Part shown: positions 14,244 to 22,483 of the stretch, piece by piece
How the letters are laid out: each line of letters begins with the position of its first letter
How positions within the stretch are numbered: the stretch's first letter is position 1
Translations under genes and position numbers: made by a program
The notes under the pieces: model-generated
Databases searched by the model: none
The model's input: only the letters and a program-made list of their open reading frames with translations
Told to the model about the DNA's origin: nothing
From: an uncultured Bacilli bacterium
GTDB lineage: Bacteria > Bacillota_I > Bacilli_A > RF39 > UBA660
Direction of reading: 5' to 3'
Length of the DNA: 37,300 bases
Assembly: GCA_944329445.1 (NCBI GenBank)
Contig: CALVIH010000008.1
Coordinates: 1 to 37,300 of the forward strand

Positions 14244-14246
14244 TTT

Positions 14247-14363
14247 ATGAAGATAGAAGACGTTTGGAATTTATTTAAAAAAACCGGAAAGTTAGAGTAT
14301 TTTATAAAGTATAAAAAAATGGTAGAAGGGAAGATTGATACCCTTGGAGATAATGGAGATTGA
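14247..14363 (+). CDS. yqzL: YqzL-like small protein
   Basis: 38 residues, read from ATG 14247 behind GGAAGGTGAT to TGA 14361. The sequence KIEDVWNLFKKTGKLEYFIK has the pattern of the YqzL family (tryptophan, phenylalanine, T-G, then tyrosine at matching spacing), whose members of about 45 residues lie between era and recO in Bacillus. Here it is in exactly that place and overlaps recO by 11 bases. Its function is unknown. Position carries much of the identification. Confidence 0.75.
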   Translation: MKIEDVWNLFKKTGKLEYFIKYKKMVEGKIDTLGDNGD

Positions 14364-15075
14364 AGGAGTTATAATTCATGAAAAAACTTTTGGTGAAACG
14401 AGTAAGATTCTTGATATAATAACGAAAGATAAAGGTGTTATCGGGGTTTTAGCAAAGGGTGCCAAAAGGCTTAAAAGTCCACTTAGAAGTATTAGTGAAC
14501 GTTTTTGTTATGCTAACTTTAACATAAGTTATAAGGAAGGAAAGTTATCCACGTTAATTAGTGCCGATGTTATCAATCCGTTATTTAATATAAAAAAAGA
14601 TATAAAAAAGGTTTCTTATCTAAATTTTATATCAGAGTTAACCAGTGAAGTGTTAAAAGAAGGTAATAATGAGAAGATATATAACATATATTTAAGTGCG
14701 ATCTTAAAGATTGAAGAAGGATATGATCCAATGGTAATTACTAATATTTTAGAACTTAAGTATTTATCGTTTTTAGGCGTTTCTCCAAAACTTAATGGTT
14801 GCGTGGTGTGTGGTAGTGAAAAAGTTGTTACCATCTCTGCGTATAAAGGTGGCTTTGTTTGTAAGAATCACGCTGATAATGATTTTATCGTTAATGAGAA
14901 AACAATAAAAATGATTCGGTTACTTGAGTACGTGGACATATCAAAGATATCTAAACTAGAGGTATCTGATGAGGTAAAAAAAGAAATAAATGACTTCATT
15001 GATGACTATTATGATAGGTATACTGGTTTGTATTTAAAAAGTAAAAAATTTTTAAAAAGTTTAATCAGTTTGTAA
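14353..15075 (+). CDS. recO: DNA repair protein RecO
   Basis: 240 residues. The start is taken as ATG 14353, just behind TTGGAG; an in-frame TTG at 14335 is less likely. The N-terminal OB-fold is EIEGVIIHEKTFGETSKILD-IITKDKGVIGVLAKGAKR. The C-terminal part has the zinc-binding cysteines CVVCG and CKNH. RecO loads RecA on SSB-coated single strands with RecR and anneals strands. It overlaps yqzL and shares its transcript, and its end carries the -35 of the next promoter. Confidence 0.95.
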   Translation: MEIEGVIIHEKTFGETSKILDIITKDKGVIGVLAKGAKRLKSPLRSISERFCYANFNISYKEGKLSTLISADVINPLFNIKKDIKKVSYLNFISELTSEVLKEGNNEKIYNIYLSAILKIEEGYDPMVITNILELKYLSFLGVSPKLNGCVVCGSEKVVTISAYKGGFVCKNHADNDFIVNEKTIKMIRLLEYVDISKISKLEVSDEVKKEINDFIDDYYDRYTGLYLKSKKFLKSLISL

Positions 15076-15098
15076 TAAATAATTTATTATGCTATAAT
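15070..15098 (+). promoter_or_regulatory. Sigma-A promoter of the glyS operon
   Basis: TTGTAA (15070-15075, overlapping the recO stop), a 17-base spacer and TATAAT (15093-15098), with TG-C before the -10. The predicted transcript begins near 15105, fixing the leader at about 120 bases before the terminator. Confidence 0.8.
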
Positions 15099-15104
15099 AT
15101 AAAT

Positions 15105-15226
15105 ACTTTTATTAATTGTTAGCGATGACGGGCTTGGAAACCTATCAGCTGTACGAATGAAGCGATTTCTTCTGGAAATAAGTGAGGTGGAACCGTGGGA
15201 AATATATTCTCACCCTTACGTTTTTT
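15105..15226 (+). promoter_or_regulatory. Glycine T-box riboswitch, very short Stem I
   Basis: The hallmark T-box sequence AGGTGGAACCGTG is at 15185-15197. Its UGGA can pair with a tRNA end UCCA, fitting the U discriminator of bacterial tRNA-Gly. A candidate specifier GGC (15131-15133, Gly) lies in an internal loop of a tiny Stem I: AGC-GAT (15121-15126) pairs with ATC-a-GCT (15144-15150), capped by GG-AAA-CC. A second hairpin GAAG / CTTC (15159-15172) follows. The terminator is CGTGGG (15194-15199) with CCC-tt-ACG and a T6 run at 15221-15226. Uncharged tRNA-Gly would favour the antiterminator and expression of the two downstream genes, ending in glyS. Confidence 0.85.
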
Positions 15227-15263
15227 CGGAAGTTTTTTGTTAAATTTAAGGGAGATGAAAAAC

Positions 15264-16067
15264 ATGGGAAAAATGGAACCAAAATCATTATTAAATTCTG
15301 ATTGGAAAGGTATTACGATAAGAGGTGGTAATAAGACTAAGTGTATTGCTAAAAACGTTTATTATAATTCAGATTCTACTTCTACTGAAACAATCTCTGA
15401 TTTATTTAATCACTTTTTAAAAAGTGGTAAAAACGAATTTGAATCGTTAATTATGTCACTATTAGTTAAGTATGGTGTAACAAGTGTTAAATTAAGAGGA
15501 AAAACGTTAATTTTTAAATTGGAGGACAACCGGAGTGTGAAGGTTAGATTAACTACTAATAGTATAGTTAATAATTATGAAGAAATTATTAGAATGGTAG
15601 TACAAAATTATCTTAAAACAAGACGTTTTGCAATAAATAAAATGCTAGAAAATAAATCTGGAGACATTATTTTCAATAGTAGCCATGAAGAAAGTGGGAT
15701 ACACTTTGAAAATGGTATTTATTATTTTAATTTAATGGGTGAAAGAGGAGAGGTTTTTGGTATTGATGATAATACTTTAGAAAAGGATATTATAAATACT
15801 ATTATTGATGATTATGACGGAATGATAGATTATGATAAAGTTTATGAAATTATAAACATTAATCCAAATGGTTATGAACCAGGCAATTATGAAAAAGTTC
15901 TTTTTAAAATCAGTTTAACGATTGGTGAAAAAAATGTTAGTGTAATTTCTCCAGATGATGATTTAGAAATGATGTTAAAAGAGAAAGTTGATGATCATAA
16001 CGAAGCTATAGAAAATTTAAGTAAGGGTGTTTCGTACGTAAAAAAAGAAGATAAAAAAGGAGTGTAA
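15264..16067 (+). CDS. Unknown protein in the glycine T-box operon
   Basis: 267 residues from ATG 15264, nine bases after AAGGGAG. An in-frame GTG at 15195 lies inside the T-box and is not a credible start. I do not recognise the family. It has no signal peptide or membrane helix, so it is probably cytoplasmic, with a mixed helix/strand make-up. The middle (SVKLRGKTLIFKLEDNRSVK-VRLTTNS) looks like a beta-sheet segment, and the tail is acidic then lysine-rich. It lies between the riboswitch and glyS and ends 4 bases before it, so its level should respond to glycine tRNA charging. A role linked to glycine or translation is only inference. Confidence 0.75.
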   Translation: MGKMEPKSLLNSDWKGITIRGGNKTKCIAKNVYYNSDSTSTETISDLFNHFLKSGKNEFESLIMSLLVKYGVTSVKLRGKTLIFKLEDNRSVKVRLTTNSIVNNYEEIIRMVVQNYLKTRRFAINKMLENKSGDIIFNSSHEESGIHFENGIYYFNLMGERGEVFGIDDNTLEKDIINTIIDDYDGMIDYDKVYEIININPNGYEPGNYEKVLFKISLTIGEKNVSVISPDDDLEMMLKEKVDDHNEAIENLSKGVSYVKKEDKKGV

Positions 16068-16071
16068 AAAA

Positions 16072-17442
16072 ATGAAGGATTTAACGATGGATAAAATAGT
16101 TAATTTATGTAAGCAGTATGGGTTTGTGTTTCCTGGAAGTGAAATATATGATGGTTTTGCAAATACTTGGGACTTTGGCCCGGTAGGTGTAGAGCTTAAA
16201 AATAATATAAAAAAAGCTTGGTGGAAGAGGTTTGTTCAAGAGGACATGAACACTTATGGTGTTGATGCGGCAATACTTATGAACCCAAGGGTTTGGGAAG
16301 CATCAGGTCACGTACAATCATTTAGTGATCCTAAGATGGATTGTAAAAAATGTAAGCAAAGGTTTCGTGCGGATAACCTAATTGAAGAATACTCTAATGG
16401 TGCGGTAGCAGCAGAAGCGATGAGCAATGAAGAAATGGAAAAATACATTAATGATAATCATATTGTATGTCCTTCGTGCGGAGGCTTTGATTGGACACCA
16501 ATTAAACAATTTAAACTGATGTTTGAAACATCTCGTGGAACGGTAGAAGGAGAAAAGGATGCTGTTTATTTAAGACCAGAGACTTGTCAGGGTGAGTACG
16601 TTAATTTTTTAAACGTTCAAAGAACAACCCGTTCAAAGTTACCATTTGCAATTGCTCAAATAGGTAAAAGTTTTAGAAACGAGATAACACCAGGTAATTT
16701 TTTGTTTAGAACGATTGAGTTTGAACAGATGGAATTACAAAAATTTTGTCATGAAAAAGATAGTATGAGTTTTTATAACGATTATAAAAAACGTGCTCTA
16801 GACTTTGTAAAGGATTTAGGTTTAAGTGAAGATAAATTAAGATATCATGATCATGATAAACTGGCTCATTACGCAAAAGCAGCGTGTGACATCCAGTATA
16901 AATTTCCTATTGGTTGGGAAGAGTTAAATGGTATTCATCATCGTGGCACTTGGGATTTATCAAGACATGGAGAATTTTCTGGTAAGAAAATGGAATACCA
17001 AGACCCAGAAACAAACGAAAAATACATCCCAAACGTAATTGAGTACTCGATTGGAGCTGATAGATTAACATTAGCTATTTTATGTGAGGCATACGAAGAG
17101 GAAAAACTTGAAAACGACACCAGGGAAGTTATGCATTTTCATCCGGCTTTAGCGCCTTATAAAGTAGCTGTGTTACCACTTGTTAAAAAGTATCATAAAG
17201 AAAAGGCAGAAGAAATATTTAAGTTGTTTTCTAAAAACTTTATGACAACTTACGATGAAACTGGTTCGATTGGAAAAAGATACAGAAGACAGGACGTTAT
17301 TGGTACTCCTTATTGTGTTACAATTGATGATGATACGATGAATAATGGTACGGTAACAATAAGAAACAGGGATGATATGAGTCAAATAACATTACCGGTC
17401 AATGAAGCTGCCGAATATATTAAACAAAAAATAGAATTTTAA
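16072..17442 (+). CDS. glyS: Glycyl-tRNA synthetase (homodimeric, class IIa)
   Basis: 456 residues, ATG at 16072 behind AAAGGAGTG. It is the single-chain GlyRS type found in Mollicutes, some Firmicutes and eukaryotes, not the two-subunit GlyQ/GlyS type of Bacillus. The start has GFVFPGSEIYDGFANTWDFG-PVGVELKNNI. Zinc-type cysteines are in CKKCKQRF and CPSCGG. Motif 2 is RNEITPGNFLFRTIEFEQME and motif 3 is IEYSIGADRLTLAIL. The anticodon-binding domain begins at KVAVLPLVKK. It charges tRNA-Gly. Control by the glycine T-box upstream agrees with the product. Confidence 0.97.
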   Translation: MKDLTMDKIVNLCKQYGFVFPGSEIYDGFANTWDFGPVGVELKNNIKKAWWKRFVQEDMNTYGVDAAILMNPRVWEASGHVQSFSDPKMDCKKCKQRFRADNLIEEYSNGAVAAEAMSNEEMEKYINDNHIVCPSCGGFDWTPIKQFKLMFETSRGTVEGEKDAVYLRPETCQGEYVNFLNVQRTTRSKLPFAIAQIGKSFRNEITPGNFLFRTIEFEQMELQKFCHEKDSMSFYNDYKKRALDFVKDLGLSEDKLRYHDHDKLAHYAKAACDIQYKFPIGWEELNGIHHRGTWDLSRHGEFSGKKMEYQDPETNEKYIPNVIEYSIGADRLTLAILCEAYEEEKLENDTREVMHFHPALAPYKVAVLPLVKKYHKEKAEEIFKLFSKNFMTTYDETGSIGKRYRRQDVIGTPYCVTIDDDTMNNGTVTIRNRDDMSQITLPVNEAAEYIKQKIEF

Positions 17443-17454
17443 GGGAAGTACAAT

Positions 17455-18846
17455 ATGAAAAACACTGCTAAAAGAACTTTGAAAAGTTTAAAAGAATCAG
17501 CAGAGAATTACCTGAAGGAAGAGAATTATACTCTTTCTTTATCTGTCTGTAATCAAATAAAAAAAGAGTATCCAAAAAACTACTTTGGATACGTTGGAGC
17601 GATTAAGTCGGTAACGCATAACTTTAAAATATACGTACCAGAAGACTCTATTAAAATGCTAAAAAAAGATTTTGAAGAAGCATATAATCTATCTAAAAAA
17701 TCTGAAAAAGAAATTTTAAAAAAAGAGTTTGATGAATACGTTGAAGATTGTTTGGAAGTAGAAAGTTTAAAAAAGACTAAAAAAGAATTAGTTTCAAAGC
17801 ATTTTATTAAGGGTTTATGTAATGACGGAATAACTTACATTAACCAAAACATTAATACTGCTGGTACCTATAATTTAAATGGTAAAAAAATTACTAACGT
17901 TTATGATTTAATAAAGGGATTATTCTTATTTTCTTGTTTAATATTTAACTTAATACATCGTAATTATTTACTTTTGTTAACGGTTCCGTTTGGTATATTT
18001 GGAATCATTACAATATATTCTTTTTTCTCGATGAACTTTTTTGGGAAGGGGAAACCAAAGTCAGAGAAAGAACGATTAAGTATTTTGGTTAAAGAAGCTA
18101 ATGCTAAAATAGATGAATTAAAAGTTGAAATAAATAAGTTGGATGAAAGCATCAGCTTTTATACCGAACAAAAAAATAATAATATTTTAAAAATACCGGA
18201 GTCGTTTTTAACTGGTATAGAAAGTTACGTAAATAACGACGAAGAGAGTATTGCAAGTGATATATTAAATGAATTTATTTCAAATAATATATCAACGTTT
18301 ACGTATTTAATAAACGAGTATACAAGTTTAACTGCAGAGGAAGTTTTATTAAAAATAAAACCATCAATAAAAGATGAGACCAGTGATTTATCTAAGTTTA
18401 TTGATGGTAAATTACTTGAAAGAAAAAATGGACAAAACGAAGTCATTTTAATGAAGAAGGTAAAACCATATAGTTACGTGATAATAGCGTTTGTATCGTT
18501 AATAAGCTTATTCAGTATCATTGTTCTATTGTATAATTTTTATGAGATTAATTTAACATCATTTATTTGTGCTGTAGTAGTTGGTAATTTAAGCATTTTT
18601 ATTTATAACATTAACACTGGCAAACATGGAGCTTTAACCGATACTATCAATGATAACTTAATTTCTTGCGTATTTAACGCTACACTAGTATATGATTTGG
18701 TTTATACATCAATTACAAACGAGCTTAATTTTACTTATGGTTTTATTCAAATGCCAATTACCTTTGTATTGATTTTTATGGGATTAGCTTCGGTTGTATC
18801 GTTGTTAAAGTATAATAACTTAATGACTAAGTTAAGGGGAGAGTAA
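17455..18846 (+). CDS. Unknown multi-spanning membrane protein
   Basis: 463 residues, ATG at 17455 with AAGGGAAG upstream, 12 bases after glyS. I recognise no family. The N-terminal 110 residues are helical and begin with a TPR-like pair (SAENYLKEENYTLSLSVCNQ). Two adjacent membrane helices follow at about 152-168 and 170-192. A long cytoplasmic or periplasmic helical section (about 200-335) includes a coiled coil (ANAKIDELKVEINKLDESIS). Three further membrane helices lie at about 340-361, 366-386 and 431-452. A terminator follows, so it may be the last gene of the glycine-regulated transcript, though read-through from glyS is not proven. Confidence 0.75.
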   Translation: MKNTAKRTLKSLKESAENYLKEENYTLSLSVCNQIKKEYPKNYFGYVGAIKSVTHNFKIYVPEDSIKMLKKDFEEAYNLSKKSEKEILKKEFDEYVEDCLEVESLKKTKKELVSKHFIKGLCNDGITYINQNINTAGTYNLNGKKITNVYDLIKGLFLFSCLIFNLIHRNYLLLLTVPFGIFGIITIYSFFSMNFFGKGKPKSEKERLSILVKEANAKIDELKVEINKLDESISFYTEQKNNNILKIPESFLTGIESYVNNDEESIASDILNEFISNNISTFTYLINEYTSLTAEEVLLKIKPSIKDETSDLSKFIDGKLLERKNGQNEVILMKKVKPYSYVIIAFVSLISLFSIIVLLYNFYEINLTSFICAVVVGNLSIFIYNINTGKHGALTDTINDNLISCVFNATLVYDLVYTSITNELNFTYGFIQMPITFVLIFMGLASVVSLLKYNNLMTKLRGE

Positions 18847-18857
18847 TCTCCTTTTTT
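18836..18857 (+). terminator. Intrinsic terminator after the membrane protein
   Basis: GGAGA / TCTCC stem with GTAA loop, extended by weaker pairs, then a T6 run. It overlaps the stop codon. Confidence 0.7.
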
Positions 18858-18862
18858 ATTAC

Positions 18863-18893
18863 AAAAAAACAAGTAAGATTAATCTTACTTGTT
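18863..18893 (-). terminator. Intrinsic terminator of rpsD
   Basis: Perfect inverted repeat AACAAGTAAGATT / AATCTTACTTGTT (18868-18893). On the minus strand it is followed by seven T residues. It overlaps the rpsD stop codon. Confidence 0.88.
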
Positions 18894-19490
18894 GTAGAAT
18901 TCAACGATCATTGATTCTTTTATGTCTGCTGGAAGTTCACTTCTTTCTGGCATACGTACGTAAGTTCCAGAAAGTTTTTTCTTATCAAACTCAACGTAGC
19001 TGGCAGTTTTGTTAACTTTTTCTAAAGATTCTAAAATCGCTTTATGATCTTTAGAAGATTCTTTAACCGCGATAACGTCACCAGGTTTTACTTGGTATGA
19101 TGGAATATCAACCTTTTTACCATTTACGGTAATGTGTCCATGGTTAACAACTTGTCTTGCAGCTCTTCTGGTAGTAGCAATTCCCATACGATAAACAACG
19201 TTATCTAATCTACTTTCTAGAAGTTTAAGGAAGTTTTCACCTTGGATACCTTTCATTTTAGCTGCTTTTTCAAACGTTAGTCTGAATTGTTTTTCGTTAA
19301 CTCCATACATTAATCTAACTTTTTGTTTTTCCATTAACTGAAGTTTGTATTCAGAAGCTTTACCACGTCTTCTATCATTTCCGTGTTGCCCTGGACCATA
19401 TGGTTTTTTAACTAATTCTTTTCCAGTTTCTAGTAAAGAAAAACCTAAATGACGGCTCTTTTTATACATTGGACCCGTATATCTTGACAT
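18885..19490 (-). CDS. rpsD: 30S ribosomal protein S4
   Basis: 201 residues, start ATG at 19488-19490 behind AAAGGAGG. Typical uS4: [15 protein letters not shown] at the start, [19 protein letters not shown], then the S4 RNA-binding domain [40 protein letters not shown]. It is the cysteine-free form without the zinc site. S4 is a primary 16S rRNA binder that starts 30S assembly and, in Firmicutes, represses its own mRNA. It is transcribed alone with a long leader, consistent with self-regulation. ezrA lies nearby, as in Bacillus. Confidence 0.97.
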   Translation of the reverse strand: MSRYTGPMYKKSRHLGFSLLETGKELVKKPYGPGQHGNDRRRGKASEYKLQLMEKQKVRLMYGVNEKQFRLTFEKAAKMKGIQGENFLKLLESRLDNVVYRMGIATTRRAARQVVNHGHITVNGKKVDIPSYQVKPGDVIAVKESSKDHKAILESLEKVNKTASYVEFDKKKLSGTYVRMPERSELPADIKESMIVEFYNK

Positions 19491-19654
19491 TTTCATTCCT
19501 CCTTTGTTTTGTAAGTAAACTAAAGGACCTTTGCCATTTAGTAGGGAGTTTGTTTTAATACTTTCACCCTCGCAGCTATAAGGATTACTGGTATAACTAT
19601 CTTGCAAACAAACACGTTACTAAATTCAAAAGGTGCTGCTTTAAAGTTTACACA
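19491..19654 (-). promoter_or_regulatory. Long rpsD leader, probable S4 autoregulatory site
   Basis: Between the predicted start point near 19654 and the ATG at 19490 lie about 160 untranslated bases. They hold paired segments: GTTATA / TATAGC (19592-19597 with 19575-19580), extended across a bulge by GCA / TGC, and a CTAAA / TTTAG hairpin around AAAGGTCCTTT near 19520-19540. Firmicute rpsD genes carry a leader bound by S4. I infer the same here but have not matched it base by base. Confidence 0.5.
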
Positions 19655-19660
19655 TGGTTA

Positions 19661-19689
19661 ATTATAACTAATTATATGAAAGTAGTCAA
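19661..19689 (-). promoter_or_regulatory. Sigma-A promoter of rpsD
   Basis: On the minus strand TTGACT, a 17-base spacer, TATAAT: five of six and six of six consensus positions. Confidence 0.85.
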
Positions 19690-19756
19690 GCATTATTGAT
19701 AAAATAAAGCTTTTGTGGTAGCATATAGTGCAACAAGTTTTGAAAGGGTTAGTATT

Positions 19757-20653
19757 ATGAAAAATAAAAGTAGTATAAAAACTGATTTAATGTTACTTGA
19801 AAAATACTTATCAAGAAAACAAGTTCCAGTTATAGAAAAAAACAAAATTACCAGATTTAAATGTGCTGATGAGGTTTATCCATACACTAATGAACCATTA
19901 AAATTGTATTATGATAAGAACTTAGATAATAAAAGGGTACTTACGGTAACATCATCTTCTGATCATGCACTTCATGCTGTTTTGGCAGGAGCAAAAGATA
20001 TAACGTGTTTTGATATTAATAGGTTTTGTAAATATTATGCCGCATTAAAAATAGCAATGATAAAAAAATATGATTATGAAGAATATTTAGATAAGATGGA
20101 AGATTTAATCTTCTGGCTTACTAAGTATGAGTGGGATGAAGATACTTCTAGGATTAAAGATTTTGCGTTTATGCTTTTTGATTTATCTAGTTATTTAAAA
20201 GAAGATGAAAAGGCGTTTTTTCAAACCTTTATTAGGGTAGCTAATGAAGATGGCTTAAAAAATAGATTTTTATCACTTTTGTTTTTAGACAATGATCCTT
20301 TTGAAATGATTAATAACAACGATTATTTAACACCTCATAATTATACTAAATTAAAAGAAGAATTAAATAATTGTAATATTAAATACGTAGATTCCAACGT
20401 TAATAAATTACGTAATAAAAAAATAGGTAAATATGATGTTATATATTTAAGTAATATTTTAAGTACGCTACGTAAAGATGATTCTAAATTACTGGTTTAT
20501 TTAAGAAAACTATTAAATGATGATGGTATAATATACGATTGTGCTTGGAATGTTAATGATTATGTATATTCTTCAAAAGTAAAAAAATACTATGATGCTA
20601 ACAGTATAAATTTAAAAGATGGTCACGTTATTACAACTTTCTTTAAAAAATAA
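19757..20653 (+). CDS. SAM-dependent methyltransferase-like protein (DUF3419-like)
   Basis: 298 residues. The start is taken as ATG 19757 behind AAAGGG. Near residue 58 the strand-loop-helix VLTVTSSSDHALHAVLAGAK, then DITCFDINRFCKYY, is the cofactor-binding region of class I methyltransferase-fold proteins. The acidic end of strand 2 (DIN) fits. The glycine-rich loop is replaced by serines, as in DUF3419-type proteins. Later KYDVIYLSNILSTL and LRKLLNDDGIIYDCAWN give the remaining strands. Some DUF3419 members transfer the aminocarboxypropyl group of SAM in lipid synthesis; the substrate here is unknown. It is transcribed divergently from rpsD and ends in its own terminator. Confidence 0.7.
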   Translation: MKNKSSIKTDLMLLEKYLSRKQVPVIEKNKITRFKCADEVYPYTNEPLKLYYDKNLDNKRVLTVTSSSDHALHAVLAGAKDITCFDINRFCKYYAALKIAMIKKYDYEEYLDKMEDLIFWLTKYEWDEDTSRIKDFAFMLFDLSSYLKEDEKAFFQTFIRVANEDGLKNRFLSLLFLDNDPFEMINNNDYLTPHNYTKLKEELNNCNIKYVDSNVNKLRNKKIGKYDVIYLSNILSTLRKDDSKLLVYLRKLLNDDGIIYDCAWNVNDYVYSSKVKKYYDANSINLKDGHVITTFFKK

Positions 20654-20662
20654 GCATTCAAT

Positions 20663-20692
20663 ACGATCAATTTTATATTTGGTCGTTTTTTT
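20663..20692 (+). terminator. Intrinsic terminator after the methyltransferase-like gene
   Basis: ACGATC / GGTCGT stem (one wobble pair), 12-base loop, T-run. Confidence 0.75.
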
Positions 20693-20703
20693 TATATATC
20701 ATG

Positions 20704-20732
20704 ATGCAAAATATTACAAATTGTGATAAAAT
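20704..20732 (+). promoter_or_regulatory. Sigma-A promoter of ezrA
   Basis: ATGCAA (20704-20709), a 17-base spacer and TAAAAT (20727-20732), with the extended -10 TG-A. Confidence 0.55.
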
Positions 20733-20757
20733 ATTCTTAAGGTAGGAGGAAGCAAAA

Positions 20758-22467
20758 GTGGGAAAAGGATTATACGTTGGTACCATAATTTTTGTTTTAT
20801 TAGTTATTGTAATTGCTTTTGTACTTATATATAAAAGTAGAAAGAAAAAGAAAATGGTTAACGCGGTAAGCGCTCTTGAAAAAGAAAAGAATTTACTTAT
20901 AAACGTACCAGTTTTAAACGAGTTATCCAAGGTGGAAGCATTGGTTAAGAACAACGCTAAGTTAGAGGAAAAGTATAATGCGTGGAAGTTAAAGTTTGAA
21001 ATAATAGAAAATGAGACAATTCCTTTTATTAATGACTTGTTAATTGAACTTGACTTTTTGATTGATAAAGCCAAACCTCGTGAAGTATATGAAAAAATTA
21101 CCGAGATAGAAATTAGGTTATACGAAATAAAAACTAAAATAAAGGTTATTTTATCAGAAATCAAGGAAATTACGTCAAGTGAAGAAAGAAATAGGGCAAG
21201 CGTTATTAAACTAAAGGCTTTGTACCGTAGGCTAAAGAAAAAGTTTGTTGAAACCAAAGCCGATTACGAAGAAACCGCAAAAACGATAGAATTACAGTTT
21301 GAGACGATTGAAAAGCGTTTCGAAGAGTTTGAGATGGTAATGGACAAAAAGGATTATGAAGAAGTTATCTACGTTGTAAAGGGTCTTACCGAGATGCTTG
21401 AACATATGACGATCGTAATCGATGAGATACCAGAAATAATGCTTATGGGGAAAAACCTTATCCCAAAAAGGACCGAGGATGTTTCTACCGAATATATAAA
21501 ACTTACCAGGGAAGGGTACCAACTAGATTATTTAAACGTTGAGTATAACATCGTTGAAACCGAAAAGAAGGTAAGTGCTATATTTGATCGTGTTAGGGTA
21601 CTTAACTTAGAAGACGTAACCTTTGAACTTAAGACCATCTTAGAATATTTTGATTCTTTGTTTAACGACTTTGAAACCGAGAAGTTAACCAGAAAATATT
21701 ATGAAGAAGGATTAAAGACTTTCAATAAAAATAGGACACACGTCGAGAAAATATTACTTGCGGTTGAAACAAAACTTCCGGAAATGAAGAAAAACTACAA
21801 TTTAACTGACGAAACTTTAGAATCCGTTAAATTACTTAAAAATGAATTTGGTGACATCATAAGGGATTATGAAAAACTAGAAACCTTGGATAGAAATCAT
21901 ACTTTTCCGTTTTCTAAATTAAATCAAGAATTAGAAATAATAATGCTTAAACTTAACAAGTTACATGAAAAATTAAATAATTTATTGCAACGGGTAGGAA
22001 ACCTAAAGGATGATGAGGAAAGAGCTAAGGGTCAATTAGAAGACATAAAACTTTTATTAAAACAATCTAAGTATCAAATAAGAAAAAATCGTCTTCCGAT
22101 AATACCAGATAATTACTACGTGGAGTTAAGGGAAGCGTCTGATGCCATAAAGGAAATCCAAAAAGAATTATCTAAAAAACCACTTGATGTTGATACTTTA
22201 AACGTAAGGGTTGATACGGCAAGGGATTTGGTATTTAAGCTTCACAACACCACCGCCGAGATGGTTAAAATGGCTCTTTTGTCTGAGTATGCAATCGTTT
22301 ATGGTAATCGTTACCGTTCTTCTAAAAACCAGATAAACGAAGGCCTTATTAAGGCAGAAAACTTGTTTTTTAAAGGGGAGTATAAAAAATCGTTAGAGCT
22401 AAGTATTACAACCCTAGACATGGTTGAACCAGGAATTCACAAAAAAATACTTGATTATAAAAAATAA
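20758..22467 (+). CDS. ezrA: Septation ring formation regulator EzrA
   Basis: 569 residues, GTG start at 20758 behind GTAGGAGG. One N-terminal membrane helix (GTIIFVLLVIVIAFVLIY, residues 8-25) is followed by a basic patch and more than 500 residues of spectrin-like coiled coils, the layout and length of EzrA (562 in Bacillus). EzrA is anchored at the membrane, binds FtsZ and helps limit and place Z-rings while linking division to cell-wall synthesis. The C-terminal part (YRSSKNQINEGLIKAENLFF, KGEYKKSLELSITTLDMVEP) is the most typical. It is followed 16 bases later by a membrane-anchored protein, probably in the same transcript. Confidence 0.92.
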   Translation: MGKGLYVGTIIFVLLVIVIAFVLIYKSRKKKKMVNAVSALEKEKNLLINVPVLNELSKVEALVKNNAKLEEKYNAWKLKFEIIENETIPFINDLLIELDFLIDKAKPREVYEKITEIEIRLYEIKTKIKVILSEIKEITSSEERNRASVIKLKALYRRLKKKFVETKADYEETAKTIELQFETIEKRFEEFEMVMDKKDYEEVIYVVKGLTEMLEHMTIVIDEIPEIMLMGKNLIPKRTEDVSTEYIKLTREGYQLDYLNVEYNIVETEKKVSAIFDRVRVLNLEDVTFELKTILEYFDSLFNDFETEKLTRKYYEEGLKTFNKNRTHVEKILLAVETKLPEMKKNYNLTDETLESVKLLKNEFGDIIRDYEKLETLDRNHTFPFSKLNQELEIIMLKLNKLHEKLNNLLQRVGNLKDDEERAKGQLEDIKLLLKQSKYQIRKNRLPIIPDNYYVELREASDAIKEIQKELSKKPLDVDTLNVRVDTARDLVFKLHNTTAEMVKMALLSEYAIVYGNRYRSSKNQINEGLIKAENLFFKGEYKKSLELSITTLDMVEPGIHKKILDYKK

Positions 22468-22483
22468 AAAGAGGTGATGACAT

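Noticed and set aside
15195-15263. Longer version of the unknown T-box gene starting at GTG 15195.
   Set aside because: The codon lies inside the T-box and terminator; a good ribosome site precedes ATG 15264.
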